A stretch of 58,831 nt of DNA, from assembly GCF_002207765.1 (NCBI RefSeq), contig NZ_BDGJ01000090.1:4988-63818 (forward strand). The letters are read 5' to 3'. A program made the translations under genes and the position numbers. This DNA comes from Calderihabitans maritimus (GTDB lineage: Bacteria > Bacillota > KKC1 > Calderihabitantales > Calderihabitantaceae). Shown in pieces: positions 46,530 through 55,062 of the stretch (positions within the stretch are counted from its first letter, which is position 1; the number at the start of each line of letters is the position of its first letter). The notes beneath the pieces were generated by a model. It worked only from the letters and a program-made list of their open reading frames with translations, ran no database searches and was not told where the DNA came from.

Positions 46530-46562
46530 CACTTTCTTTTCATCTTTCTTACATTTTTCTTA
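46530..46562 (-). promoter_or_regulatory. Three tandem 11-bp repeats upstream of the cytochrome
   Basis: Plus-strand CACTTTCTTTT, CATCTTTCTTA and CATTTTTCTTA follow one another without gaps. Eleven-bp periodic direct repeats are the usual site of OmpR/PhoB-family regulators, and one is encoded three genes away. They lie about 140 bp before the start codon; the 137 bases between hold no strong -35, and I see no other feature there. Confidence 0.5.
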
Positions 46563-46647
46563 AATTTTGCCGGCAGGTCACCCTCCTGCAACCGGGTTGA
46601 CACTTCTGCAAACACCCACTTGAATACAAGTAAAATGTTATCGGGGG

Positions 46648-46696
46648 AAAAAAGGCGATTAAACCTGATCATTCCGATCAATTATCAATAATCGCC
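46648..46696 (-). terminator. Terminator of a truncated minus-strand gene
   Basis: Arms GGCGATTA (46654-46661) and TAATCGCC (46689-46696) enclose a nested TGATC/GATCA stem, and six T residues follow on the minus strand. It begins two bases after the stop codon of the fragment upstream. Confidence 0.7.
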
Positions 46697-46697
46697 A

Positions 46698-46850
46698 TCA
46701 TTTGACAATCTTCGATATCGGGTTTTGGAGACGCTTGGTGATAATATTTCGTTTATCTAACAGTTTGCGGCCTGCAGGCGGCGAGTATCCCGCGAAATTC
46801 CTACAGTAGGTTGACATGATCCCCGCTTCCGTATCGCTGTACTTATCCAA
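46698..46850 (-). pseudogene. Possible 3' remnant of an unidentified gene
   Basis: An open frame of about 50 codons ends at TGA 46700-46698 immediately before a good terminator and contains LDKYSDTEAGIMSTYCRNF and SPPAGRKLLDKRNIITKRL. Its base composition matches the host, whereas the plus-strand genes that begin beyond 46.85 kb are AT-rich. Upstream the frame runs into the start of the nucleosidase gene. I do not recognise the protein. Confidence 0.3.
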
Positions 46851-46897
46851 GAATGTCTTATATAATTTATAGAGACAAAGCAATAACCGGGTGTTTG

Positions 46898-47734
46898 ATG
46901 ATGCTCTATATCGTGACGGCTTTTTACAGTGAAGCGAAACCATTAATTCGTTATTTTTGCTTAAAAAAAATACCCCAATTCTCTAAATATGAAATTTATA
47001 GTAGCCAGGATGTGGCACTCATCATTAGCGGGACAGGAGTTCTTGCTGCCGCTATTGCTACTGCTCATTTGTTGACCCTGTACCAGGTCAAAAGCACGGA
47101 TGCTGCTTTCAATATAGGGATTTGTGGTGCTACCAGTACTGACCATAAACATGGTACTCCGGTTCTATGCCATAAAATCATTCATCATGAAACTAAAAGA
47201 ACATATTATCCCGACATTTTAATTAAACATCACCTGGTGGAAGGCACACTCGAAACCTTTTCTCACCCGGTTTATAAAAACATGGTTTCCACCATTGAAG
47301 GAAATTTCGTCGATATGGAAGGTGCCGGGTTTTATGAAGCTGCTGCTTCTTTTCTGCCCCCTCATAACATTTACTGTGTTAAAATCGTTTCTGATTTTTT
47401 AGAAGAAAAAAAGTTGTCCCAACGAATGGTTTCTGAACTAATCCACCAAAACATACCCGTAATTTGTGAATTGATCAATAATATTAAGCTACTCAATATG
47501 AATTTTGGTGACATATTGACTGAAAATGACTATGACATGTTACATCAAATAAGCCAAAATTTACGATTATCTGTCACTATGACCCACCAACTAAAACAAT
47601 TTGCAAAACAGTATAAAATACGCTATCAAAAAAGCCTTGCGTGCTTACGACCTTTTTTAAATGTTACGGCTAAGTCGAAAAGCGAAGGGAAGATCTATTT
47701 TGAACAAATCAAAAGACAACTTGTTCATGAATAG
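46898..47734 (+). CDS. MTA/SAH-nucleosidase-like protein with C-terminal extension
   Basis: About 278 residues. The N-terminal part (about 1-185) has the nucleosidase pattern: VTAFYSEAKPLI with the catalytic Glu, GTGVLAAAIATAHLL, FNIGICGATSTDHKHG, FVDMEGAGFYEAA and VKIVSDFLEE with the catalytic Asp. About 90 further residues have no clear domain. It probably cleaves adenine from MTA, SAH or 5'-deoxyadenosine. A TATAAT at 46861 overlaps the longer frame's ATG at 46853, so ATG 46898 or 46901 is preferred. It overlaps the radical SAM gene by 8 bases. AT-rich compared with neighbours. Confidence 0.82.
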   Translation: MMLYIVTAFYSEAKPLIRYFCLKKIPQFSKYEIYSSQDVALIISGTGVLAAAIATAHLLTLYQVKSTDAAFNIGICGATSTDHKHGTPVLCHKIIHHETKRTYYPDILIKHHLVEGTLETFSHPVYKNMVSTIEGNFVDMEGAGFYEAAASFLPPHNIYCVKIVSDFLEEKKLSQRMVSELIHQNIPVICELINNIKLLNMNFGDILTENDYDMLHQISQNLRLSVTMTHQLKQFAKQYKIRYQKSLACLRPFLNVTAKSKSEGKIYFEQIKRQLVHE

Positions 47735-48710
47735 CTTTTCCCATATTTATATTGAAAAAAGTATAGCAACTCACCCCATCACAAAAAAAGTACTCCACCG
47801 GTTTCCTCACGCTACCAGAATAGAAGTCAATCATTATAAAGATGTCTTTTGTAGAACCAGGCAAAATTTCTTTCTGCAAAAGAATAGTCGGAAGTTGATT
47901 TTAGCAGTAAAAAAAGATCGCTTCATCTATCCAGGGACAAAAGTTTGTCAAAATTTTGGAAATGAACACTTCTACTATACTTCCTCCGTTTTGAACTGCA
48001 TTTACGAGTGCGATTATTGCTATCTTCAAGGAATGTATCCATCTGCCAATATCGTTGTGTTTGTCAACATTGAGGATTTTTTCTCGGAATTAGAGTCTCT
48101 TTTACAAAAGCATCCTGTTTACCTTTCTATTTCCTACGATACCGACTTGCTCGCTTTTGAAAACGTAGTACCCTTTGCTTCGATGTGGATTCAGTATGCC
48201 CGAAGGCATCCGGATTTACAAATCGAACTGCGGACCAAAAGCGTCAATTATTCTGCCATCCGGCATTTACCGCCCTCCGAAAATATTGTTTTGGCGTGGA
48301 CACTCTCTCCTCAAGAAGCGATTAACGAATTTGAACAAAAAACACCTTCGCTCAATGCAAGACTGAAATGTATCAAACAATCAATCAATGACGGGTGGAA
48401 AGTTAGACTGTGTTTTGATCCTATCCTGTATATCGAAAAATGGCAAGAACACTACAAACAGTGTATCCAGGAAACATTTTCTATATTGCCTGCCGAAAAA
48501 ATCAAAGATATTAGTATCGGCGTTTTCCGCATGCCCCGTGATTATCTGAAAAATATCAGAAAAAATAAAATTGATTCTCCATTACTTCACTATCCTTTCG
48601 AATGCAAGAATGGAATTTACAGTTATCCAGAACAAATCACCCGTCAACTGATTGATTTTGTGTATCAAATGATTCATTCTTATGTGCCATCCGAAAAAAT
48701 TTACTTGTAA
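47727..48710 (+). CDS. splB: Spore photoproduct lyase homologue (radical SAM)
   Basis: 327 residues. The cluster motif CIYECDYCYLQG (C91, C95, C98) and IVVFVN, YLSISYDTDLLA, ELRTKSVN and VRLCFDPILY segments match spore photoproduct lyase, which splits the thymine dimer of UV-damaged spore DNA. Where the Bacillus enzyme has its hydrogen-donor Cys141 (ASCTSD), this one has Tyr137 (SYDTD). Cys74 is present and, as I recall for a clostridial enzyme, may be the donor. ATG 47727 overlaps the nucleosidase stop. No SplA-like gene is next to it. Confidence 0.88.
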   Translation: MNSFSHIYIEKSIATHPITKKVLHRFPHATRIEVNHYKDVFCRTRQNFFLQKNSRKLILAVKKDRFIYPGTKVCQNFGNEHFYYTSSVLNCIYECDYCYLQGMYPSANIVVFVNIEDFFSELESLLQKHPVYLSISYDTDLLAFENVVPFASMWIQYARRHPDLQIELRTKSVNYSAIRHLPPSENIVLAWTLSPQEAINEFEQKTPSLNARLKCIKQSINDGWKVRLCFDPILYIEKWQEHYKQCIQETFSILPAEKIKDISIGVFRMPRDYLKNIRKNKIDSPLLHYPFECKNGIYSYPEQITRQLIDFVYQMIHSYVPSEKIYL

Positions 48711-48724
48711 ATTCAGCTCGTCCG

Positions 48725-48753
48725 TACAAAAAAGACGGCAACTTGCCGTCTTT
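48725..48753. terminator. Terminator between convergent genes
   Basis: Stem AAAGACGGC/GCCGTCTTT (48731-48753) with loop AACTT. Six T residues follow on the minus strand and three on the plus strand, so it best ends the methyltransferase transcript and may also serve splB. Confidence 0.8.
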
Positions 48754-48801
48754 AGTAACAAACAAATCCAATTCCGATAATAATACCAAATATAATTATC
48801 T

Positions 48802-49827
48802 TCAGGTTAAAGAATACTTATCCCGCAGCCGGGCCGACAGTTCTCGCAGCATGGCAAAGGATTTCTCTACGGACTTGACTCCATCCGCATTCAGTAGACA
48901 GCACCGGGCAGGCGCCAGCCATGCCTGCCGCACCACCTGCCGCCTATCTATCCCGGCCCTAGATAAGGCGTCCCACAGCTCCTCTAACTTTTCCAGAAGG
49001 GTATCCACATTTTCAGCGATGACTTCCTCGGTCAAAGTAGGAGTGATGCCCCAGGAGATAATACCTCCTCTGTCCAAGAACTTTTTCAATTCCTCTTTGT
49101 ATTTAACAAAAATGTGCCCCCACTGCAGTATGTCTATGGAAAGAATGTCCAAGTCAAGATTTAGCAGAAAAGACCAGTCGGGATTACCGCACAAGTGAAC
49201 GCCCTTGGGACCGGCTATATGCTGCAAAAACTCCCGGTAGTCTTCCCTTGCTCTTTCACTGGGATAGCCGGTAAAAGCCATAAAAATTAATTCCAGCCCG
49301 GGTTCATCTACCCAAACAAAAGCATTTTCGTTTTTTTCTTGCAGTTCCCGGTACTGCTGAGTTACTTTTTTGGCCATATAATCAAATATGACCTGTCTCA
49401 CTTCATCGTGATAAATTATAGGGGTTTTGGTCTCATCGGTTATCTTGAGGCCAAAACTGACGGGCCCTATGTTCTGTCCCCTTATGGCAGAATAATTCTG
49501 CAAGTCCTGGTTCAAAAAACGATGGTAAACAGGAGAATATTTTTCCGAAATGGCAAAGTATCTGAGGTCATCCAGGTTTTCCACGTATATAGGCAAATCC
49601 TGGTAGAATTTATCCATAGAAAAGTTAACTCTCTGTTCCTCCAAATCTAAAGTTACCCCCGGGAATTGCTCTGCAGCCTGGGCGTACATGTCCTCGCAAA
49701 AACTCACCTTCGGCAACTGAGGCCAAAAGGGTATATCCAGGGACAAAGCCAGTCGGAGGGCCTGATTGATTTCGGTGTGGGGCAAAATTCCCATAGCAGT
49801 TGTCTGGCAATTGCCCACCAATTTCAT
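48802..49827 (-). CDS. MetE/UroD-fold zinc methyltransferase-like protein
   Basis: 341 residues, one TIM barrel. Ligands typical of cobalamin-independent or corrinoid methyltransferases are seen: GVHLCGNPDW (HxC near 210) and a late Cys in APARCCLL (about 310). DEPGLELIFMAF and WGITPTLTEE also recall the C-terminal core of MetE, but the N-terminal half of MetE is missing. It may transfer a methyl to or from a thiol or corrinoid; the substrate is unknown. It follows a ferredoxin gene by 52 bases. AAGGAGG precedes ATG. Confidence 0.78.
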   Translation of the reverse strand: MKLVGNCQTTAMGILPHTEINQALRLALSLDIPFWPQLPKVSFCEDMYAQAAEQFPGVTLDLEEQRVNFSMDKFYQDLPIYVENLDDLRYFAISEKYSPVYHRFLNQDLQNYSAIRGQNIGPVSFGLKITDETKTPIIYHDEVRQVIFDYMAKKVTQQYRELQEKNENAFVWVDEPGLELIFMAFTGYPSERAREDYREFLQHIAGPKGVHLCGNPDWSFLLNLDLDILSIDILQWGHIFVKYKEELKKFLDRGGIISWGITPTLTEEVIAENVDTLLEKLEELWDALSRAGIDRRQVVRQAWLAPARCCLLNADGVKSVEKSFAMLRELSARLRDKYSLT

Positions 49828-49841
49828 GTTTTCCCTCCTCC

Positions 49842-49859
49842 TTAACCCTTTCGGGTTAA
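49842..49859 (-). other. GAAA-tetraloop hairpin upstream of the methyltransferase gene
   Basis: Minus-strand TTAACCC-GAAA-GGGTTAA folds into a stable 7-bp hairpin with a GNRA loop directly before the ribosome-binding site. It could protect the mRNA or tune translation. Confidence 0.6.
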
Positions 49860-49879
49860 CACTCTACCTGACCTCCACC

Positions 49880-50071
49880 TTATTCCTCTTCCGAAATGGC
49901 TCCCACAGGGCAATCATCAATTACTTCTCTAACTGTACTTTCCAGTTCCGGCGGCACCACATCTACCATCACCCTAGACTTGCCTTCCGCATCCAGTTCG
50001 AACACTTCAGGACAGGTAACCTCACAAAGACTACAGCTTATACAAAGCTCCCTCTCAACTTTGACTTTCAT
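49880..50071 (-). CDS. [4Fe-4S] ferredoxin
   Basis: About 63 residues: CISCSLCEVTCPEVFELD and IDDCPVGAI give the CxxCxxC...CP ligands of a single [4Fe-4S] cluster, with one extra Cys in the first loop. An acidic chain matches electron-carrier ferredoxins. ATG 50071 has GGGAGG 9 bases ahead; the TTG at 50080 directly abuts it. It heads the methyltransferase gene and could supply electrons to that protein or to an activating enzyme. Confidence 0.92.
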   Translation of the reverse strand: MKVKVERELCISCSLCEVTCPEVFELDAEGKSRVMVDVVPPELESTVREVIDDCPVGAISEEE

Positions 50072-50255
50072 AATTAACAACCTCCCTCTAACGTCTCGTT
50101 TTTTCTATTTCCATCATAACCTGCAAACGATCCCCGTTCTGTGAAATACAACACAGGCAGGTGTATTTTTTGTCACAATGGTGATTTAGCTTACAGACTT
50201 TTTTTGCTGCCAGGCAGTAATATGGTCTTAAAAAACTGTTCTGGAGGGAAACATC

Positions 50256-51245
50256 ATGTTCAAAAAAATTCGCTGGCTTCGTCACAGTATTCAGATTGCC
50301 TTTTCCCTTTTTCTACTTTATATCGGTTGGAGATTTTATCAATTTGTAAGCTTTTTTGAACAGGCAGGCCGTCAATTTGTATCCCGACCCCCTTCCGTGG
50401 AAGGGTTTCTTCCCATAAGTGCCTTAATGGCTTTTAAGCTATGGTTGACTACCGGGGTCTTTGACTCCGTTCACCCGGCCGGACTGGCCATTTTTATCGC
50501 CGTGTTGCTGGTTAGCTGGCTATTTAAGAAAGGATTTTGCAGCTGGATTTGCCCTATAGGAACTCTTTCGGAAGGCCTGGGACTTCTGGGCCAAAAGATT
50601 TTCGGTTCCAATATTACCCTGCCCCGATGGTTGGACAAACCGCTTATGGCTGTCAAGTATCTTGTGCTGGGTTTCTTCCTAAAAGTTATAGTTCTGGATA
50701 TGCCGGTCGCCGCCATAAGTGCTTTTCTCCACGCTCCGTACAATAAAATCGCCGACGTTAAAATGTTGAAATTCTTTCTATCCCCCAGTCCTTTTACCGT
50801 AAAGGTTTTACTGATTCTAATGCTACTTTCGCTCATCATCCGTCATTTCTGGTGCCGCTATCTTTGTCCTTACGGAGCACTGCTGGGTCTTCTCAGCCTG
50901 GCTAGCCCCTTTAAAATCACCCGTGAAGAAAATTACTGTGTTGGCTGTAGGGCATGTACCAGAAACTGTCCCAATCACCTTAAGGTAGATCAAATGAGAA
51001 GGGTCTATTCTCCCGAGTGTACCGCCTGCCTGAACTGCATCGACAGTTGTCCCGTTCCTGAAGCGTTAAGGGTAACCTCTACGGCAAAAAGGTTATATCT
51101 AAAACCTCCACACTACATTATTCTCCTGTGGGGTACTTTCTTAGCCGTAATCCTCCTGGCCAAGTTAACCGGTCACTGGGAAACCAGTATCCCTTTAGAA
51201 GAGTACGCCCGCTTGATACCGCTAAGCGATATGTTCAGTCATTAA
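50256..51245 (+). CDS. Membrane polyferredoxin (NapH/YccM-type 4Fe-4S protein)
   Basis: 329 residues and about five membrane helices. CSWICPIGT (about 92) and WCRYLCPYGALLG (about 200) are the CxxxCP pairs of NapH/CcoG-like proteins; two ferredoxin motifs follow, CVGCRACTRNCPNH and CTACLNCIDSCP (about 230-265). It probably passes electrons between membrane carriers and a soluble acceptor. CTGGAGGG precedes ATG. It is divergent from the ferredoxin and methyltransferase genes, so a shared control region lies in the 184 bases between. Confidence 0.9.
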   Translation: MFKKIRWLRHSIQIAFSLFLLYIGWRFYQFVSFFEQAGRQFVSRPPSVEGFLPISALMAFKLWLTTGVFDSVHPAGLAIFIAVLLVSWLFKKGFCSWICPIGTLSEGLGLLGQKIFGSNITLPRWLDKPLMAVKYLVLGFFLKVIVLDMPVAAISAFLHAPYNKIADVKMLKFFLSPSPFTVKVLLILMLLSLIIRHFWCRYLCPYGALLGLLSLASPFKITREENYCVGCRACTRNCPNHLKVDQMRRVYSPECTACLNCIDSCPVPEALRVTSTAKRLYLKPPHYIILLWGTFLAVILLAKLTGHWETSIPLEEYARLIPLSDMFSH

Positions 51246-51268
51246 TAAACCCGAGGTGTTACCTCGGG
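51244..51268 (-). terminator. Terminator after ruvB
   Basis: Eight-bp stem CCCGAGGT/ACCTCGGG (51250-51268) with a three-base loop and TTTATTAAT on the minus strand. The plus strand lacks a T run, so it mainly serves the ruv operon. Confidence 0.65.
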
Positions 51269-51275
51269 CCGTCAC

Positions 51276-52301
51276 CTAAAAGGAAAAAGTTTCCTGTCCG
51301 GTGACCTTTCTTATGGGTAGATCAAAATGTTGATACGCCAGGTTGGTTACTACCCGTCCGCGAGGCGTTCTGCTTATGTAACCTAGCTGCAAAAGATAAG
51401 GCTCATATACATCTTCTACCGTATCGGGCTCTTCTCCGATTGTGGCGGCCAAGGTTTCCAAACCTACAGGTCCCCCATCAAATTTCTCAATTATAGCAAG
51501 AAGCATTTTTCGATCAACCATATCTAAGCCTAATTCATCAATCTCCAACAGTTTAAGAGCTGCCCGGGCTACTTCTCGCGTAATCTTCCCTTCTGCTTTA
51601 ACTTCTGCATAGTCTCTTACTCTTTTCAACAACCGGTTAGCTACTCGAGGGGTCCCTCTAGAGCGCCGGGCAATTTCTCTCGCTCCTTCATGATCGATAG
51701 AAACATTTAAAATCTTAGCCGCCCGCATAATTATCTGCTCCAATTCTTCATTTTCGTAGAAGTCTAACCTGCTTATCACACCAAACCGGTCTCTCAGCGG
51801 TGAGCTCAATAAACCGGCCCTGGTGGTAGCGCCTACCAGAGTAAACGGAGGCAGACCCAAGCGCAGAGACCGAGCGCTGGGGCCTTTCCCCAAAACTATA
51901 TCCAGCCCGAAATCCTCCATAGCCGGATAAAGCACTTCTTCCACACTGCGGTGAAGGCGATGAATTTCATCGATAAATAAAACATCATTAGGCTCCAGAT
52001 TGGTTAAAATAGCAGCCAGATCACCCGGTCTCTCAATGGCGGGTCCGGAAGTAATGCGTATGTTAACCTTTAGCTCTTGAGCGATGATGTGAGCCAGTGT
52101 TGTTTTACCCAGTCCGGGAGGCCCGTACAGAAGAACATGGTCTAGAGCTTCCCCTCTAGCTCTGGCGGCTTGAATAAAAATTTCCAATTTTTCTTTCACC
52201 TTTTTTTGCCCTATAAATTCCTTGAAAGTTTGAGGCCGGAGGCTATTCTCTATAGAAAGATCTTCTTCTTTTTTTCTGGCAGACACCAACCGCTCGGTCA
52301 T
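51276..52301 (-). CDS. ruvB: Holliday junction helicase RuvB
   Basis: 341 residues: Walker [16 protein letters not shown] (about 62), Walker [20 protein letters not shown], sensor [18 protein letters not shown] and the C-terminal winged helix with [16 protein letters not shown]. It drives branch migration with RuvA. GGAGG precedes ATG. Last gene of ruvC-ruvA-ruvB. Confidence 0.98.
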   Translation of the reverse strand: MTERLVSARKKEEDLSIENSLRPQTFKEFIGQKKVKEKLEIFIQAARARGEALDHVLLYGPPGLGKTTLAHIIAQELKVNIRITSGPAIERPGDLAAILTNLEPNDVLFIDEIHRLHRSVEEVLYPAMEDFGLDIVLGKGPSARSLRLGLPPFTLVGATTRAGLLSSPLRDRFGVISRLDFYENEELEQIIMRAAKILNVSIDHEGAREIARRSRGTPRVANRLLKRVRDYAEVKAEGKITREVARAALKLLEIDELGLDMVDRKMLLAIIEKFDGGPVGLETLAATIGEEPDTVEDVYEPYLLQLGYISRTPRGRVVTNLAYQHFDLPIRKVTGQETFSF

Positions 52302-52316
52302 TATATGAACCTCCTG

Positions 52317-52919
52317 CTAGCTTCTCCCTAACTGCTTTAAAACAAAACGGACCAGATCATTGGCCTGTACATTCTGTCCCAGTTCTTTGAGCCCTTTCCG
52401 GAGTAGCCCTTGTATCTCCTGAGGACTATATCCCAACTGGATCAAAGCTTCCAGGGCATCATTTAACGCTGAGGTTTCCCCTTGTGCAGTGGATACCAAA
52501 ACCTCTTCCTTTAACTGCTTGCCTAATTTATCCTTAAGCTCTAATATCAACCTTTGAGCCGTTTTTTTGCCGATACCCGGTATATTAGTCAAAGCATTTA
52601 CATTCTCGGTAATAATAGCCTGTCTAATTTGCTCTGCCGGCATAGTAGATAATGCCGCTATGGCATTTTTCGGTCCCATACCGGAAACACTGAGAAGGGT
52701 TTTAAATAACTCCAGTTCTCCTAGATCCAAAAAACCAAATAATTGTAATCCATCTTCCCGGACATGCAGATAAGTATGAACCATTACTGACTGCCCGGGA
52801 GGCGGCAGTTTGGCAAGTACTCCCGCCGGGACAATGACCTGGTATCCTATCCCTCCTACCTCTACTACAATATTGTCTGCCGCCTTATCCTGCAAATTTC
52901 CTCGCAAATACGCTATCAA
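52317..52919 (-). CDS. ruvA: Holliday junction DNA-binding RuvA
   Basis: 200 residues: OB-fold start MIAYLRGNL, HhH motifs in LLSVSGMGPKNAIAALS and LTNIPGIGKKTAQRLILELKDK, and the C-terminal RuvB-binding helices (SALNDALEALIQLGYSPQEI). Start TTG 52919 overlaps the stop of ruvC by four bases. Confidence 0.98.
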   Translation of the reverse strand: MIAYLRGNLQDKAADNIVVEVGGIGYQVIVPAGVLAKLPPPGQSVMVHTYLHVREDGLQLFGFLDLGELELFKTLLSVSGMGPKNAIAALSTMPAEQIRQAIITENVNALTNIPGIGKKTAQRLILELKDKLGKQLKEEVLVSTAQGETSALNDALEALIQLGYSPQEIQGLLRKGLKELGQNVQANDLVRFVLKQLGRS

Positions 52920-53422
52920 TATGTATCACCCTTTGCAGACACAACCTGAAGCATGCGATAAGCATGGACATGACAGATAGTAAGCGCCAAAGCGTCGGCT
53001 ACATCGTCCGGCCGGGGAACTTCCTTCAACCCGGCAAGCATTTTAACCATTTGCTGAATTTGAAACTTGTCGGCCCGACCGTAACCCGTTACGGCTTGCT
53101 TAATCTGTAACGGTGTATACTCGTAGATTTCCAGATTCGCATTAGCCGCCGCCAGTAAAGCCACTCCCCGTGCCTGACCTACAGCCATGGCTGTCTTGCT
53201 GTTCTTATTGAAAAAAAGTTCCTCTACGGCACAATGTTGGGGACGGTACTTTTCTATCAACTCCTGTATCCGGAAGTATATGGTTTGCAGCCGCTGGGGA
53301 AGGGCATGTTGAGCATTAGTTCGGATGCAGCCGTAATCAACTGGTGATATTCTGTTGTCCGAGGCCTCTATCACTGCATAGCCGGTGATAGCCGTGCCGG
53401 GATCAATGCCCAAAATAACCAT
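52916..53422 (-). CDS. ruvC: Holliday junction resolvase RuvC
   Basis: 168 residues. Acidic residues of the RNase H-like site lie in ILGIDPGTAITGYAVIE (D7), AVEELFFNKNSKTAMAVGQARG (E about 67) and PDDVADALALTICH (D about 139, D about 142). It cuts four-way junctions. Its upstream 209 bases, shared with bofC, hold no gene. Confidence 0.97.
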   Translation of the reverse strand: MVILGIDPGTAITGYAVIEASDNRISPVDYGCIRTNAQHALPQRLQTIYFRIQELIEKYRPQHCAVEELFFNKNSKTAMAVGQARGVALLAAANANLEIYEYTPLQIKQAVTGYGRADKFQIQQMVKMLAGLKEVPRPDDVADALALTICHVHAYRMLQVVSAKGDTY

Positions 53423-53567
53423 GAATTTTCTCTCCTCTTCGTTCTATATTCGACATGCCATAGCCTTATCCTTTCGTAGCAGAACATTCTTTCCCGATGG
53501 CTGCTGTTTGCTTTGTACTTTCAGCTCCTAACGCTGACGAAGCAAAATTAGGTAATCTCTCATCCAG

Positions 53568-53597
53568 GTATATGCCGATCTAAAAGTGGATAAGCTA
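53568..53597 (+). promoter_or_regulatory. bofC: Possible forespore (sigma-F/G) promoter of bofC
   Basis: GTATA, 15 bp, GGATAAGCTA resembles forespore sigma-factor promoters and lies 35 bp before bofC, a gene that is forespore-expressed in Bacillus. The -10 matches only partly. Confidence 0.3.
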
Positions 53598-53631
53598 TAA
53601 GTTAAAGGATTCCTACAAAGGAGGGTTGTAG

Positions 53632-54219
53632 ATGGCTTGGAAAAAATATAAGCATATCCTAATAGCCTGCAGTTTAGCTTCCTTAGTAAGCTTCTTCTTA
53701 GTATATCTGGCTTCCAACAACTTTTTCGGGACCGCGAAGTTACAAAAACCCATATTTACGCCGGCTGCTGCCACCTCCCAGGACAAAGGAGAAAGGGCTA
53801 ATGAGCGCAAGCTTTTATTTCAGGAATATTATGCGGTCTGTGAACATACGATAACCAAAGAAAAGGAAGATATCCAGCATCTAGACGGTCTCTCTGTAAA
53901 CGAATTGCAACAAACTTTCTCCCAGGAGGAAGGGTGGACCGTTTATGAAGCCGGCGACTACATAATACTTAGCAGGCAGATAGAAGACCTGTGCCCCGAA
54001 GATGCCAAAAAACGTCATTTGGGAGCCTATGGTGACTATGTAGCTATAATCCGGGGACCCGTTGGCATAGACGGAGGGGTTGTATCCGTAACCGACGTAA
54101 GAATAGACAGTCTTCCCCGACCGTGGCAACAGCAGGTACGCGAAGGCACGCTCAACTTTGGCAGTGTAGAAGAATTGTTGGAGGCGCTCGACTCCCTCGA
54201 TGAATACCGAAGCAGATAA
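53632..54219 (+). CDS. bofC: BofC-like intercompartmental signalling protein
   Basis: 195 residues: an N-terminal membrane segment (about 8-28), a linker, then the BofC C-terminal domain with LCPEDAKKRHLGAYGDYVAIIRGP (about 123-145). BofC acts in the space between forespore and mother cell to restrain SpoIVB, delaying the SigK checkpoint. It sits beside ruvC-ruvA-ruvB as in Bacillus, but divergent to them. AAAGGAGG precedes ATG 53632. Confidence 0.85.
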   Translation: MAWKKYKHILIACSLASLVSFFLVYLASNNFFGTAKLQKPIFTPAAATSQDKGERANERKLLFQEYYAVCEHTITKEKEDIQHLDGLSVNELQQTFSQEEGWTVYEAGDYIILSRQIEDLCPEDAKKRHLGAYGDYVAIIRGPVGIDGGVVSVTDVRIDSLPRPWQQQVREGTLNFGSVEELLEALDSLDEYRSR

Positions 54220-54221
54220 GT

Positions 54222-54251
54222 AAAAAGAGTTGCCTTTACGGGAGGCAACTC
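54222..54251. terminator. Bidirectional terminator between bofC and yebC
   Basis: Nine-bp stem GAGTTGCCT/AGGCAACTC (54227-54251), seven-base loop, five T residues on the minus strand; on the plus strand CCTTTTACT follows. It ends both convergent genes. Confidence 0.85.
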
Positions 54252-54254
54252 CTT

Positions 54255-55013
54255 TTACTGTCCAATTTCTTTCATCAAATCGTCGGGAATATCGAAGTTT
54301 GCGTACACCGACTGGACGTCATCATGGTCTTCCAGAACGTCAACCAGCTTTAATATCTTTTCCGCCTGTTCTCTGTCACTGACGGAAACTGTAGTTTTGG
54401 GTATCATAGTTACTTCAGCTATAGTAAATTTATATCCCTTTTCGGCCAGGGTTTCTTTAACCGTCATCAGCTCATCCGGCGCAGTGATTATTTCCACTGT
54501 TTCTCCTTCTACGCTAACATCTTCCGCGCCGGCTTCTATGCTCTCCAGCATAATTTCCTCGGGATCCTGCTGTACCTCATTGAGATCTACCGTTAAAAGA
54601 CCCCTCATGTCAAACATCCACGCGACACAACCGTTTTCTCCCAGGTTTCCTCCGTTTTTGGCAAACAGGTGTCTTATTTCTGAAGCGGTACGGTTCCGGT
54701 TATCAGTAGTAGCCTTTAAAAGTAATGCTACTCCACCCGGCCCATAACCCTCGTATACGACCTCCTCATAGTCTGCTCCTTCAATTTCCCCGGTTCCCCG
54801 TTTGATGGCCCTGATGATATTGTCATTAGGCATATTAGCCTCCCGGGCCTTCTGTATAGCTGCCTTCAACCGAGGGTTTGCTTCCGGGTCGCCGCCCCCT
54901 AGCTTAGCCGCTACAATTATTTCCCGTCCAAGTTTAGTGAATAATTTTCCTCTTTTTGCGTCCATACGTGCTTTCTTATGCTTTATATTAGCCCATTTTG
55001 AATGTCCAGCCAT
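54255..55013 (-). CDS. yebC: YebC/PmpR-family regulator
   Basis: 252 residues, opening [21 protein letters not shown], with [22 protein letters not shown] and NGCVAWMFD segments of the family. YebC proteins act as transcription regulators or, in recent work, as factors that help ribosomes through proline stretches. AGGAGGGG precedes ATG. Confidence 0.95.
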   Translation of the reverse strand: MAGHSKWANIKHKKARMDAKRGKLFTKLGREIIVAAKLGGGDPEANPRLKAAIQKAREANMPNDNIIRAIKRGTGEIEGADYEEVVYEGYGPGGVALLLKATTDNRNRTASEIRHLFAKNGGNLGENGCVAWMFDMRGLLTVDLNEVQQDPEEIMLESIEAGAEDVSVEGETVEIITAPDELMTVKETLAEKGYKFTIAEVTMIPKTTVSVSDREQAEKILKLVDVLEDHDDVQSVYANFDIPDDLMKEIGQ

Positions 55014-55062
55014 AGAGTTGTTCCCCTCCTAAACTATAAAAAAACTGCAAACTACTTTTATA

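Noticed and set aside
46487-46681. A minus-strand open frame of 64 codons before the cytochrome gene
   Set aside because: It runs through the tandem 11-bp repeats and the terminator, has biased Lys/Arg content from those repeats, and shows no domain or good ribosome-binding site.
47727-48710. splB as a decayed gene because the Cys141 position is Tyr
   Set aside because: The frame is intact, all cluster cysteines and other motifs are present and Cys74 offers another donor.
50088-50285. Minus-strand frame of 65 codons between the ferredoxin and polyferredoxin genes
   Set aside because: It overlaps the start of the plus-strand polyferredoxin gene and the ferredoxin's leader; no recognisable domain.
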